In this document: piece by piece, positions 12,224 to 25,013 of the stretch | Layout: every line of letters starts with the position of its first letter | How positions within the stretch are numbered: the stretch's first letter is position 1 | Source of the DNA: Cryptomeria japonica | Taxonomy: Eukaryota > Streptophyta > Pinopsida > Cupressales > Cupressaceae | DNA length: 64,000 nucleotides | Assembly: GCF_030272615.1 (NCBI RefSeq) | Contig: NC_081409.1 | Coordinates: 240,031,832-240,095,831 of the forward strand | Direction of reading: 5' to 3' | The notes under the pieces: model-generated | The model's input: only the letters and a program-made list of their open reading frames with translations | Databases searched by the model: none | Told to the model about the DNA's origin: nothing | Translations under genes and position numbers: made by a program

Positions 12224-13013
12224 TTATAGTACCCTGTTGTGATTATTTAAAAGTATAACCCTAACATTTTATAAAGTTGATTATTTTTGGAGTCAGAGTT
12301 TTTAGAGTTCCTTTTCCTAGGGTACTAAGTTGTGGTCCTTCCAAAAGACTAATCTTGATAAATTTTCAATATTGTATTCCTTTCAAGAGTTGGAGGTCTA
12401 GAGCTTCCTTTCCTTAGTATCTAGTTAGAGCTCCTTCCAAAGTTTCAATCTAACATACTTTAGTGCAATATCCTCATGGATTAAAAAATTTGGGCTTTCA
12501 TTCCCTGAGTATCTATTAGTGATCACTTTAAACCTTATATACTTCAATGTAATATCTTATTAGAGTCATAGTTTTAGAGTTCCTCTATTCAAGTATCAAG
12601 TCAATGAGAATCTTGAAGTTTGACCCTAACAAGCTTCAAGTTACTAGGCATATTATTGGTATGTTGAATTTCCCTACCTTAAAGTATTTATTAGAAGGCA
12701 TCCCTAATCCATGAACTTTGAGACTCCCTAAAATTCATTTTCTTTAAATTTCTAAAATGACTATCCTTAATTTTGTTTCTTTTTATGTCATTTTTCAAGA
12801 GTTGCTTAAATATAATAATGTATAGTGTACTATGCTAATATATTAGACTTCGTTGAAAGATATATTAATTAGAACTACTCATATATTTCATGTTTTATTG
12901 GTACTCTCATGCAAAGAGAACAATCTCAACTAAACAAGCCAAAGTAAGGATACTTTTGATGCATTCTATATTTAAAGAGGCATGCTTTTTTGAGCTTAAT
13001 CTTACTTATAGCT
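12224..13013. other. No feature recognised
   Basis: AT-rich sequence with repeated phrases such as TTTAGAGTTCCT and GAGTATC, but no open frame, LTR end or RNA gene that I can support. Confidence 0.5.
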
Positions 13014-13210
13014 TGTTGGAGCTATTTTTAGTTCCCTAATTATAGAATAGGCTTTATTTTTCTTATTTCTATAAAGGAAGCCTTTTATTCATTCATTTTG
13101 TACTCTTCTTTAATGAGGAATATAGAAAAAGTTTATTGTTGCTCTCATTTGTGGAAGGTGTTCTTGTTTTTTATTTGATCTTGTAGGTGCTTGTATTACA
13201 AACGTCAACA
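13014..13210 (+). repeat. Possible short LTR with degenerate primer site
   Basis: A 197-bp stretch starts TGTTGGAGCT and ends GTCAACA. It has a TATA-like TTCTATAAAGG in the middle and is followed by TGATATCAAAGTATGGG. That follow-on sequence resembles the TGGTATCAGAGC primer site with three or four changes. No partner LTR was found, so this may be chance or a lone left end. Confidence 0.3.
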
Positions 13211-14700
13211 TGATATCAAAGTATGGGTTCAACAAACCCCCTCCTAATATTTGAGGGTTTTTCTCAAAAAGTGTTACAAATTCACTAAATATAGCATCTA
13301 CGACTCTCTAAGTAATTTATGGGATCTAAAAGTGGTTATTTTCTAATCACTTAGGAGATAAATTAACCTCATTAGATCATGTTTGCAAGGGTAAAAAACC
13401 TATAAATTGATTATCATTTCATCAAGATATATTTTTTTGTATTTTTTACTAAGGGCTCAAAAAATTTAGGTGACTTCCAAATTTGATCGAAAAATCTATG
13501 CATCCTAGAGAATAATGAACCTCAACATAATATCTAGAGTGGCCGAAAACCTAAGAATTGACTGTTCAATTGCTAAAACTAAAAAGTTGAGTTTTTAACA
13601 TTTTTTGCAAGACACATTTTCCCAAAAAAGATTGTTTGCATGGTTATATGGATCTACATATTGATACAAGTCTAGTAACATTAAAGAATATTTTATCTAC
13701 CCAAAGAATATTTTATCATCAATTACCACTAATGTCAACACCTATACCTACCTCAAGTCCCCTTTTTGGCCTTTTGGCCCTATTTTCATAAATTGGTCAT
13801 AACTTTTGCATATGGTATCAAAATTTGGCATGCAAGATATTGTCAGAAAGTTGCTTCCAATAAATTTCTTATGGTGCATGTTTCATCTTCATGTTTTTCT
13901 ACTAGTTCTTATTATTCATAGTTAAATTTAGATCTTAATTTCTACCTCTAAGCTCAACTTTTTTGCCAATATCTTCATTCTTGTGAATATTATGGAATTG
14001 GAAAGGTGACTCAAAGCTCCTTAGATCTATTTATATACTTTTTCTAGATTCTACCCCAAATACATATTATATAGATTTTTTTATCATAATTTGGTCACTT
14101 AGATGTCCAGGCACCTAGAAAGGATCTGTTTGCATGAGGTGTCATCATTTTCTATGATTTACATACACTTTGAGGTGAATTGGGGTCTATTTTTTCATTT
14201 TAGGAGGTTTCTTGGGTTTTTTTTTCACCCTTCTATTGTCATCATAGAAAAGGTCTTTGTGAAAGGGCATCATGCACATCTCAAGTGATTTGATTGTTTT
14301 CCTTATCTATATGGACTCATACCTAAACCAACCACACTGAGGGGTAGATATGCTTGGAATATTATCACTGACCATGTTATGGGAGTTATTTCATCTAGTG
14401 TTGATATTAACACTACATTTGTTGTATCAAGGATTGATTGTACCCACACCCTTTGGAATATACTTTGGGAGATATATAGAAACTCACATATCTCTCCATT
14501 TGTACGATCTTGTAGTAGGTTGTCTCATTCCCTATGTAGATGCATATTTCATACCCTATGATAATGTTATTTTAGAGATGCTTGACTATATCACAAATAT
14601 TTCATGTCCTAATTGATCATAGGCTTGTCCCTCAATTTTTACTCCTCGTATCGTGAACCAATCTTTATCATCTATTGTTCCTAATTATCTTGGTACTGCC
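13211..14700 (+). other. Mostly featureless; possible trace of a copia gag near 14350-14560
   Basis: One frame around 14350-14480 reads WNIITDHVMGVISSS...THTLWNILWEIYRN. This recalls the helix pattern of copia Gag (T..WD.L...Y). It has no start codon, knuckle or further support. Together with the primer-like site at 13211 it could be a very old copia remnant. Confidence 0.2.
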
Positions 14701-15930
14701 TGTTAGGCCTAATATGGAAAGCTAACGTACAGAGAGGGGAGGGGTGAATCAGTACTTCAAAACCTTTTATCAACAATATCTTTACTGTTATGCATAAACC
14801 AAAAATTGTTGTAACATAACATAAAGCTAAAACAAATAGATAACAATCATACATGATTCACTCCATAACATATATATTTTGGTTACGTAGAAACTCTTGG
14901 TTAGAGAGAAAAACTGCGGTGGGGATGGCACCCACAACTTCACTGCTGCAATAATAAAGAGTTCTCGGTTAGAGATACATGTTTAGCTATTTCTGATAGC
15001 TTACCCTATTAGGAGTATCAATATCTTTAGATCTACCTTGCTAAAGGATTTTACAACACTTATTCTAAATGTTGCACCTGGTTAAAGGCTTTACAATTTA
15101 TAGACTTTGTTAGAGTCTTTTACCTTGTTAAAGGTTTCTCTTACAACTTCAAAATATTAAAATAAAATCTTTACAAATATTTGCAACTTTACATCTGAAA
15201 TGTTATAGCAGGTTCTATGTGCTCAAAATGAGATTACCTTGCTTATAGCATACCTCAGTAACCCATAAAGTAACTCGGTAAACCCTTCTATTTTACTTTG
15301 TTCCTTGACTATTCTTTGAAATCCTTCTCGGTGACCTCTGTGTCTCTGTAACAGTCATAACACTCAGTGCTTTCTTATGTATCACACATGTCTTGCCTCA
15401 TACACCTCTATATCTCTTCTTGTCACTTCTTATCTGATCTCAATCCATGGTGTATAAATAGATCTCTTATGTCGGTGATCTGGTTCATTTCTTTGATCTT
15501 ACAAACATGATTTATCAAATGAATAACCATACAAAATATTTCATTGGATAGATGACCTCAAAATCATACACAATCCTTAAGTGCAATTTCCAATGTGATA
15601 ATGGTTTTTTGTTCCTCGATCTTGTAACACGTTTCCACATGTGTCTAGGTTCAATGAATCTAGTAACACATTTCACTCGGTGTATATCAACTCGGTGTAT
15701 CATTATTGTTGCTCGATAGACATACAGTGTTACTTGGTAAACAGCTCGGTGTATACTAGGCTCTGTGAATAATTTCTTCTATAACTGACTGCTCTGTGCA
15801 TACCGACTAAATGTTTCGGTAGTAGTAACCAACTAGAGTGTATAGAATGACTTTGGATATAAAACTAATGGCAACTTAATAAGTAGTAACACTGCCACAT
15901 GTGTGGCCCCATTTCTTCAATACAACAAGA
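14701..15930 (-). repeat. Minus-strand copia LTR, far end unclear
   Basis: Read on the minus strand this ends with a C-rich TTCACCCCTCCCCTCTC tract and TTAGGCCTAACA. It carries the conserved motif seen on the plus strand as GTGGGGATGGCACCCAC (14919-14936). Micro-repeats with TAACC loops also match the other copia LTRs. The minus-strand 5' end could not be fixed; no TGTTGGCATT-type start or target duplication was found near 15930. Confidence 0.6.
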
Positions 15931-16029
15931 CATAAATCCTCTTCCATACATAGATACTTAATTTAGACTTGAAGACCATGATTAACTATTTGAGTCATGT
16001 AGTGAAAAGGTCATTATATCAATTGTTGG

Positions 16030-17883
16030 TGTTGGCATTGGATTGTCATTGATGTCAACATATTGCCTTGTTGATAAAAAAGATGAGTGTCACAGACATG
16101 AAGTGCATCTTGATAGAGATGATGCAAACTAAGTTGACAAAGTGGATGTGTATGAGACTTGTGTTTGTGTTTATGTCAAACAGTCTAAGAGAAGGTTGCA
16201 GAAAGCATGGAGGTTGCACTTCGATAGAGAAGGAAAACATGATGTCAAAATAATGTGTACTAACCAATACATCAATACTAAGATGGGTCAACATGACAAA
16301 GATATCTTTGAGACCTTTGGGTAGAGAAAATAGATTGTGCATAGAAGAAATAGATTATGCATGTTATGGTTTTGATTATTTTATCCCACATTGGTAGTAC
16401 AACAGCGATATCGAGTATCTATATAGACTAATGAGTATTGGTTGTGTAATGGCACATAATCTTTTTCCCATCAACTTGGAGTAGGCGTAGAGTTGCTAAG
16501 AAGTGTTAGGCCCAAGATCGCAATGTCCAAGACAAATAGTCAGATGAAGGTTGCGATGTTGCAATGGAACCATGGGAGCTAACATGAAGTGTTAGGTGCA
16601 AGATCACAGCGGTCAAGATAGACTGTTGACTAAGGTTGTGATGTTGCGATGAATTTCCAGACGCATGATTGCAGTGATTTACGTTGACCGCCAGAGGAGG
16701 TTGTGATGTTGTGATCAGCTATAAACTATCACAACAATAGTTGAGCCACATCCTCACGACTTGGAGGTAACAGTAGAATGTTATCCCAAGATGTAGCAAG
16801 AGACTTCCATATGTTATGTTGGGGTCCATAGAGCTATTGTCACATAAGTGATGTCACCAAGAAAGGTTTGTGATGAAGCGATCAACCGCCACGTTTTCTT
16901 GACAATGTGATGTAGATAAAGACTCAGGGAGATTGTGTTCATAGTAATGTGATGTGGTGTGTGGAACTGCCATGGTGCCAACAAGGACCAAATCTTTTTG
17001 AACAAATTATGAGAATCAATGACCTAGATTTAAAGATCTAGAAGGAACTTGTTTTGGTGTGAATAACAGAGCATTTTGGGAACTTGCACAAGTCGAATTA
17101 GACAACTATTTACTGAATGCTATTGGAAAGTTATGAAATGGGGTAGATTTTGTATGCTGCGATGATTAGAACAAAGTGCAAACTGATTGAGAAGATAATT
17201 AATGTTGTAATGAGAAGAAAGATTATTAATGTAAATCGACACAGTTGATAATTAATGTTATAATGAGAAGAAAGATTAAGAAGTTGTAAAGAGGCAGATT
17301 AGAGTGAGAACAGTTATTGTTTTATCAATCTAAGTAGCAGAGAAGGGAGAGTATAAAAGCTAAAAGGGTGTGAACCAAAATTTTCAAGAGGCAAAGAAAA
17401 ACTACAAAGGTTCATATTTATTCATTTTTCTTGTATTGCATCAATATTGTAGTCCTGTACATGATAATGTAGAGGATTGGTGTCTTCTGAAGGTTGGTGC
17501 CTTCAAATCAAGTGATTGTAAAGGGATTGTTGTCCCAAATTCTGAAGTAAGCTATTGTAGGGGTTGGTGCTCCTTTGGATTGGTGTCCATAAAATTTGAG
17601 GGATTGGTGTCTCTTCAAGGTTGGTGCCTTCAAATTAATTGTAATCAATTGATACATTTGTGAGGTTGGATTTGGATAGTAGCTCCAAGCAGCATTTTCT
17701 CACCGTGGTTTTTCACATCTTGGGTTTTCCACATATATCCTAGTGTTGTGTGCTATTTTATTGATCTTCTCACTCTTCTGCATTATATGGTTAATTAATT
17801 GTGAGAGCTAAAAAGTGTTTTTAGTATTGTCAATGCATACACTGATTCAACCCCCCCTTCTTAGTGTATTTGTGTGATCAACA
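16030..17883 (+). mobile_element. Solo LTR with TSD GTTGG
   Basis: Starts TGTTGGCATTGGATTGTCATTG and ends TGTGTGATCAACA, about 1,854 bp. It is flanked by GTTGG at 16025-16029 and 17884-17888. It contains degenerate repeats with GTTGCGATGTTGCGATG-like words (16490-16720), a GGTTGGTGCTCC minisatellite (17468-17640), the CTTGGGTTTTCCACA motif (17722) and the C-rich end tract. Its start and layout match LTR E at 48874. The base after the right end resembles part of a primer site (GTTGGTA), so a truncated 5' LTR is an alternative. Confidence 0.75.
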
Positions 17884-17888
17884 GTTGG

Positions 17889-19261
17889 TACTTCACTACC
17901 ATGTTGGATTCTTTTTAATGTCCACATGGATTTTTGAGCCATTTTGGCAAGTAACAAAGAGAAGATTAGAAAAAATGTGGGACTATTTGACTTTGGAGTT
18001 TAGGGGGAACTCATGCCAAAAACCTATGGTCAAGGTATCAAATTTTAGAGATGACTGGGAAGTCATACCATAAAATGATGCAAAATGGGGGAAGTTCAAA
18101 GGGGAACTCCAAAAAAGAACATGGCATTAAATGTTGAGATCAACAAATCAAAATAACCTTACGATAGGTACCAAGATAAGGCAAGGACAAAAGTATCATT
18201 ATAAATGTATTTTACAAAGACACAATGGAGTTGTGGGCTTTTGGGTTGAACGAAATAAGTACCAAGAATGGCGATCAACTACAATTCTATCTCCAAAAGA
18301 CAAGAAATACTTGAAGCAAGAGTTACAATTTCGGAAAGCATGGAAAAGTGTATTAGAAAATGAATGGTGTCAACACCATACAAAGATTATGTTTGTGTCG
18401 TATCAACAAAGGTCGATTAGCTCAAAACTTCAATGGAAGGGTGTTGTTAGCATGATGTAACAATGATGTCAACATTGGAGAAGTGGAGTTAGATAAAAGG
18501 GCACTCATGTGGGATGAAGTCATGCTTGAAGGGAAATTATATTCAAGAATGGGAAATTATAAAGGACTAACAAAAAACAAAGGGGAGAGTGTTGAAGCTA
18601 AATAGTTGAGGATCAAGGTCAAGTGTGCAAGGGAATAAACATCAATTGATGACCAAGTCCAACAACCTATTAATATAAGAATTTAATAAGGAAAAATGCA
18701 ACACTTTGAACTTGGGATGGATGGAATTATATCTTCAACAACCTAAAAGGACACAAAAACTAACACTTAGGAAAAATTGAACAAGGGAATGAGTTGATAA
18801 TCAAGATTGGTAGGAAATACATGCTCGTATGGACACTATTGATAGCCCAAAACATCAATAACACATAGAACATAAGGAATGTCTCAAAAGACATATAATT
18901 TTGACCTTTTGAATACAAGATGGACCATAACCAACATATAGGGACACTACATAGTAGACCTACGAGAAACATTAATAAATGAAACTCACTTATGTTTTCT
19001 TAGATTAATTATCACAAATGGGTCAAATAGGGCAAAGACACATGAAAAAGAGAAGGGACTTGAGAATAAAATAACAAGTCAATATTAAGTCACAACAAGG
19101 GGAAATATAATCATGTTTCTTGTCAGTAAATTATGAAACACTACATTTGTGGGCTCTCCTAGGGGGTGTATTGGCATTTATTAATTTCTTATTTTGGTTG
19201 CTACCTAGGTATAGTAACACTTGGATGGTTATGTAGGAAATGGAAAATATTTGTATTTGTG
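17889..19261. other. No recognised gene; one 109-codon open frame
   Basis: The longest frame, 18131-18460 on the plus strand, encodes a basic, Lys/Gln-rich 109-residue peptide (starts MLRSTNQNN) with no motif I recognise. There is no supporting neighbour or codon evidence. The rest is AT-rich without LTR ends. Confidence 0.3.
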
Positions 19262-19266
19262 ACCCT

Positions 19267-21226
19267 TGTTAGCATTATGATTATGTATTGTCATTGATGT
19301 CAAATCCTATGGTCTGGATGCAGTATGTTGTGCAAAAGTATTTAGATAAGGTGTGTTGAGCGTTTGAAGGTTTCCCGGATTTACCAGATGTTCTGGCTTT
19401 TCAAAATTTGTTATTTAGTGCTTGTCACAAAAGTTGCACCTTGTGATGATCAACCTTGTGAAACATGCAAACAACCTCCCAAGTATGGGACTTGTAGAAG
19501 TGAGGTTGAGTCTCTAGAGAATGTCGACATCCTCTTCAATCTGATGTAATACGACCTAATATAATGATTCTGATAGGGAAAAGGGAGAAAGAGGGAATTC
19601 TTGAAAGAGGGGAAAAAGTTTGCACCTAGATGGAATATTGATCTTCCTACCTGTAACTGCATAAGACATTAACCAAACCTATCCATGATATACACAAGAT
19701 TCTATCTAAATCAGTTATTTGGAAAAAGATGAAGGTTGGGGTTCTTGTTAGATACAAAGGGGGGCTAACATTTAGCTCACAAATTGAATTCAAAGATGGA
19801 TTCAACACAATCAACTACAACACAGAAAACTAAAAGAGATGCATTCATAAAAGGAGGTGATAATTCACACAGATTTGAACGAAGTGAATCTAGGTAAAAC
19901 AAACAATCTTTATTAATGTAGGGCAAAGAAAAATCTACAAATGCAGAAGAACATAGTTTTATACAAAAGAAAAGAGAGAAGATCCTGAGGAAATATACAA
20001 AAATTTCCTTTATAGCTAAGGCATAACTCAAAATTGAACTATAGTTGGAAACCTTAACCCTTCTAGGGTTAGGTTACAAAATATCTGCAAGAGGGAGGAG
20101 ATTAGATCGACAAGTTGATTTGATGGAATGTTGGAACAACGTTTGAAGGTGTCCTCTGCCTTTGAAGAAACAAAATCTCTGTAAAGAAGGGGAAAAAAAC
20201 TCTACACAGATGCACCAGATGACGTATGTGGGCGCAAAAATCTTCAATTTGTATTGAAGAGGCATGAGTTGCGTCTGAAATCTGTCTGTAAAGTCTATTC
20301 TGGAGTAATGGAGAAAATATTTGGTGGTTGCATCAAATTCTGATTGAATATCGAGCGTTTACTGAGAAAAATAAGGACCTCGACCATCGGGTCGACAACC
20401 ACCTCCCTGCAAGGCATTTAAATGCCAATGGTCACCGTGAAATCAAATGTCAATCATCGATTGAGAAATCTCATGCATCCTACTTTTGGGCCCGGATTGG
20501 TCTAGAGCTTAAGGTTTTTTCGACCGAACATTGAAGTTGTGTAATGGCAGTAATATAGCATGTGAATAATGTTTGGGGTCCATCTTTGGTGATATATGTA
20601 ACATGTTGACATGTTCGATGAGGAACAGTGTAATAAGGTCCACTTCTCATTTCTTCCCACCACCAGAATGATTAGTGGAGACCTCTTTTAGATCTCTATC
20701 TTAGCCGACATTGAGGATTATATTTTTTTCAGAGATAGTATATGTAGGTGTATGATTTGATGAGTTAAGGTGTGGCTTTTCGTGTTGAAGACATGCGAGA
20801 TTGAAATAATCTAGTTGTTGTGTGAGTATAGTGTTGTGGATTGTAACCGGAAGAAGTTCTGGTAGTACAACTATGTTTCAGTGGTGGATTCTCTTTATCT
20901 TTCTTTATTTTTTTACAGTGATCCTTTTTGGGTAGTGAGCCCATTTGCAGTGAGCACCTTGGCAGTGAGCCATCCTTTGTAAAAATCACCTTAATCAGTG
21001 TCATCTTAACTGGTGTTTATATATTGAGAATTAGAACTCTCCGTGATTTTTTCCTTCTTGGGTTTTCCACATAAATTTTGGTGTTTCTTGTCTCTGATCT
21101 ATTTTGTGTATATGCTTTCACATTTTATAAATTATGCTAATTGTTTTAGATCTGTTAATTAAGTCTAAAATAAATTTGTATTGTTAACTGATTCACCCCC
21201 CCTTTCAGTTGCTCGGATATTCAACA
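19267..21226 (+). repeat. 5' LTR of element B, containing an extra 1.06 kb block
   Basis: Matches the right LTR (31429-32314) on both sides of an extra segment at 19422-20480. It ends GATATTCAACA after the TTCACCCCCCCTTTCAG tract. The TTGGGTTTTCCACAT motif is at 21059-21072. The true boundary may include one more A at 21227, which fits the target duplication at the far end. Confidence 0.9.
19422..20480. repeat. Unclassified 1,059-bp block present in only one LTR of element B
   Basis: The right LTR reads TTATTTGGTGCTACTTTTGGG without a break. In the left LTR the same site is split after ...TTAGTGC and resumes at TACTTTTGGG. The block starts TTGTCACAAAAG and ends CTCATGCATCC. I see no terminal inverted repeat, target duplication or coding domain. 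It holds a short perfect hairpin (arms TCGACC and GGTCGA at 20380-20395). It could be an insertion here, or ancestral LTR sequence lost from the right copy. Confidence 0.7.
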
Positions 21227-21240
21227 ATTGGTATCAAAGC
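21227..21240 (+). other. Primer-binding site of element B
   Basis: ATTGGTATCAAAGC follows the left LTR. It matches the tRNA-Met-type TGGTATCAGAGC core with one change (G to A). Confidence 0.88.
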
Positions 21241-21289
21241 TTTAGTTCCTTGATATAAAGCTTAACTACTTGAGGTAGATCCTGATCCG

Positions 21290-22250
21290 ATGGCACACAA
21301 ATTATCCATTCCTATCTTTGAAGGATCTGATTATAGTTTATGGAAAGTAAAGATGAGGGGTTATCTATTTTATATGGGTTACAACACTTGGAAGGCTATG
21401 GAGAATAAGTGTGTTCTACTGGTGAATGGTCTTAACACTCTGGATGAGATTCAAGCCTATGAAGAAAATGAAAAAGCAAGGTATGTTATCTTTAGTGCAT
21501 TATCAAAAACTAAAATGACAAAGGTTATTTCTTTAAATACTACTTATGAGGTTTGGCAGAAGTTGAAAGATATTTATGAAGGAAATGAGAGAGTTAAGTT
21601 GACAAAGAGACTAACAGCTAAGCGAAGATATGAAAATCTGAATATGGGAGAAGGAGAAGACATTGTAAGCTATTTTGAGAAGGTTGACAGGACAGTGAAT
21701 AAAATCAAAGAATTCAGAGGCACCTTGAATGATGAATATGTGATTGACAAATTTCTGATGACATTACCGGTAAGCTACAGTGATAAGATCTCAACTATTG
21801 AAGAAACCTATGATCCAAAGAAGTTCACTAGAGAGCAGATTTTTGGTACCTTGATTGCATTTGAAGTAAGAAAGTTTGGAAAGGACAAAGACAAATTAGA
21901 GACCACATTCAAAGAAACTGAAGATGGTCCAGATGATGAAGAGATCCTAGATGAAATGGAAGAAAACTTTGTAAGAAAATTGAAGAAAGGCACTAGCAAG
22001 TACAAAGGTATGCTACCCTTTAAGTGTTTTAGATGTGGAAAGATTGGTCATATTGCAACTAGATGTTCGGATAAGGGAGCTAGGCAAAATTCAATAAGAA
22101 AGCCTATTATGTTAAGGATGATGCTAGCATTTCAGATGATGAATCAGACTATGAAGATGGTGATTGTTTATTTCTAGTAGAAAAGGATGTTCCCAAGTTT
22201 GATATTTCTAAGGATGTTACAAATTCATTTCATGCTAGAAGAGATAAGAA
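21290..22250 (+). pseudogene. gag of element B
   Basis: Opens at ATG 21290 (MAHKLSIPIFEGSDYSLW), about 60 bp after the primer site. It encodes a copia Gag of the UBN2/retrotran_gag type with LWKVKMRGYL, WQKLKDIYEG and LMTLPVSYSDKIS blocks. A complete CCHC knuckle follows (CFRCGKIGHIATRC, about residues 244-257). A frameshift just after the knuckle, near 22085, moves the reading into another frame, so the annotated frame ends at 22177. The acidic linker and the protease continue in the shifted frame. No stop precedes the knuckle, so this is the best preserved part of the element. Confidence 0.88.
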
Positions 22251-23750
22251 TGAGTGGTTGATTGATAGTGGATGTTCATATAATATGACTGGTGATAAGA
22301 GTAAGTTTATAACGGTTGAAAAATATGATGGAGGTTTAGTTAGGTTTAGAGATGATCAGAAAGCACAAATTGTTGGGATTGGTTCAATTACTTTTGATGG
22401 AAAACATAACACTAACAATAATTATTATGTGAAGGGTTTGCATCACAATCTCTTGAGTTTTGGACAGATGTGCGAAAATGGATACAATGTTATCTTTGAA
22501 GACAATGGATGTGAAATCCGGAAGGAGTCTAAAATGGCTATTGCATCTGGAAGGACAAATGGAAATATGTATCAACTGGAAGGAGCTACAAAGCATTGCT
22601 TGATATCACAACTTGATGACAATTGGCTATGGAACCAGAGGATGTGTCATATCAATTTTCATATCCTGGTGCAGATCAGTTCAAGGAGTGCAGTAAGAGA
22701 TTTACCTAGATTGACTAAACCAGAGAACAACATTTGCAAGGAATGTTAAGTAGGAAAGAAAACTAGAAGCACACTCAGAGGAAAGGAGTACTCATCAACT
22801 GGATTACTGGATTTGGTTCACACATATCTTTGTGGTCCATCCCGGACAAGGAGCCTGCAAGGTGAAAGGTATTTTATGTTATTGATTGATGATTATTCTA
22901 GAATGACTTGGGTTGCATTTCTAAGAGAAATATAAATAAATAGAAAACTTTCAGATATTCAAGGCAAAAGTTGAGAATGAGGTTGATAGGAAAATCAAGT
23001 GCTTAAGGTTTGATAGAGGAGGAGAATTCATTTTGGATGAGTTCAATGACTTCAGTGAGAAGCATGGTATTAGAAGACAATTATCTGCCCCCCAAACACC
23101 ACAGCAGAATGGTGTAGTTGAAAGGATGAACCAAACTATACAAGAGGCAGCTAGAACTATGATGAAAGGAGCAAAGTTACTCTAAGTTTACTGGAGAGAA
23201 GCAATTCATACAAAAACATACACTCTTAATAGAATCTTGTATCGGATAAAATATGGTAAGACATCTTATGAGATTTGGTATGGTAGAACTTCGACAGTGA
23301 AATATTTCAAGGTATTTGGAAGCAAGTGCTATATCCGGAGAGATAAGGATAATCTTGGAAAGTTTGACAATAGAGAAGATGAGAGCATATTATTGGGTTA
23401 TTCAACAAAGAGAAAAGCATACCAATGTTAAAATAAAAGGTTGAATAATATTGTTGAAAGTGCAAGTGTAAACGTTGTTGAAAGTACCACAAAGGATTCA
23501 GAAACTATAGCAAGATATGAATCTGATGAGCCTGAATAAGAGAAAAAGAAATAAGAAAGAAGAAGTGAAGAAAATAATGATCAAGATGCTTTGGCATCTG
23601 CATCCAAGACTCCAAGGTATGTCCAGAAGAATCACTCTGAAGAAAAGATTATCGAAGACAAGAGCAAAGGTGTTATCAAAAGAAGTAAGGCAACACAAGA
23701 ACAAGTCTTGTTATGTTTACTATCTGAAACTGATCCAAAGATAGTATAAG
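22251..23750 (+). pseudogene. pol of element B: protease and integrase
   Basis: The protease active site is intact (WLIDSGCSYNMTG, about 22255-22290). The integrase zinc finger has its first His changed to Asn (WLWNQRMCHINF); the second His and both Cys (NICKEC) remain, followed by TAA at 22747-22749. The first catalytic Asp is Tyr (HTYLCGP), the second Asp is kept (LRFDRGGEF) and the Glu is kept (NGVVERMN). Further stops and frameshifts follow between 22930 and 23180. The C-terminal FKVFGSKC and LLGYSTKRKAY blocks are present, then an acidic hinge with TPRYVQKNHSE. Confidence 0.88.
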
Positions 23751-25013
23751 AAGCTTGTAACAATCGGAACTAGATGAAGAAAATGAAAGAGGAACTGGAT
23801 TGGATTAAGAAAAACTAGACATGGGAATTAGTTAATAGACCAGAAGAAAAGAATGTGATTGCAACTAAATGGGTATTCCAGAACAAGCAAGATGAAGATG
23901 GAAAGCTTGTAAGAAATAAGGCAAGGTTGGTTTGGAAAGGATACACTTAGATTGAAGGCATTGAATTTGATGAAAATTAGGCCCTGGTTGCATGGATTAA
24001 GGCAATCTGGATGTTCCTAGCCTTTGTAGCATTTAAGGACTTCAAGGTGTATCAGATGGATGTAAAATAAGAATTCTTGAATTGAGAATTGAAGGAAGAA
24101 GTTTACATTGAACAACCAAAAGGTTTAAGGATCAGAGATTATCCAAATATTGTTTGCAGATTGAAAAAGGCATTGTGTGGACTGAAACAAGCCCCTAGGG
24201 CCTGGTGTGGAAGACTAGACAAGTATCTGACTGATCAAGGATTTTAGAAAGGTTCGACTGACAACGATTTGTACTTGAAAACTGATTCAGGTAAAACCTT
24301 AATTGTAGTAGTATATGTTCATGATATAATCTTTGGAGGAAATGAAGGTGTGTGCAGAAGATTTTCTAATGAAATGTAGAAAGAATTTGAAATATCCATG
24401 ATTTGTGAGTTGAAATTATTTCTCAATTTGCAAATTAATCAAAGTGATAGAGGAATTTTCATTTCTCGGTCTAAGTATATCAAAGAGATGTTAAAGAATT
24501 TTGGGTTGAATAATTCCAAATCGGTGTGTACACCTATGAACATCGGATGCAAGTTAACCAAGGATGATAAATCACCTAAGGAAAATGCAAATCAGTACAG
24601 ATAAATGATTGGAGGACTATTATATTTGACTGCTACCAAACTAAATATCATGTATGCAGTATGTTTGGCAGCCAAATTTCAGCAAGAACCAAAAGAATAT
24701 CATGTTGTGGTAATAAAAAGGATTTTTAGATATCTTAAAGGCACAAAAGGGTTTGGATTGTGGTATCCTAGGAGCTCATATTTTACCTTGACAGCTTATA
24801 TAGATGCAGACTGGGCTAGAAGTGTTGATGATCAGAAAAGTACAAGTGGAGGAGAATTCTTCCTTGGCCCCCGGTTGGTTGCTTGGTCGAGTAAGAAGCA
24901 ATACTTTGTATCTTTGTCTATAAAAGAAGTAGAATACATTGCAACATCTTCTTGTTGCACTCAGATTCTATGGATGAAGAGGACTTTGAAGGACATTGGT
25001 GTAAAGTTTGATG
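23751..25013 (+). pseudogene. pol of element B: reverse transcriptase and most of RNase H
   Basis: RT blocks are WELVNRPEEKNVIATKWV, NKARLVWKGY, VYQMDVK (then TAA), EEVYIEQPKG and [11 protein letters not shown]. The catalytic YVDD reads YVHD (VVYVHDIIFGG), losing the first Asp of the pair. At least seven in-frame stops are scattered through it. RNase H follows (YIDADWARSVDDQKSTSGG, VAWSSKKQ, EVEYIATSSCC). At 25013 the frame is cut by element C. It resumes at 30959. Confidence 0.88.

Noticed and set aside
16344-16440. Possible tRNA or snoRNA in LTR sequence
   Set aside because: No cloverleaf with conserved TTCRANY loop or box C/D pair could be drawn.
18131-18460. 109-codon frame as a gene
   Set aside because: No homology recognised, no context and expected by chance at this length in AT-rich DNA; only mentioned in the interval entry.
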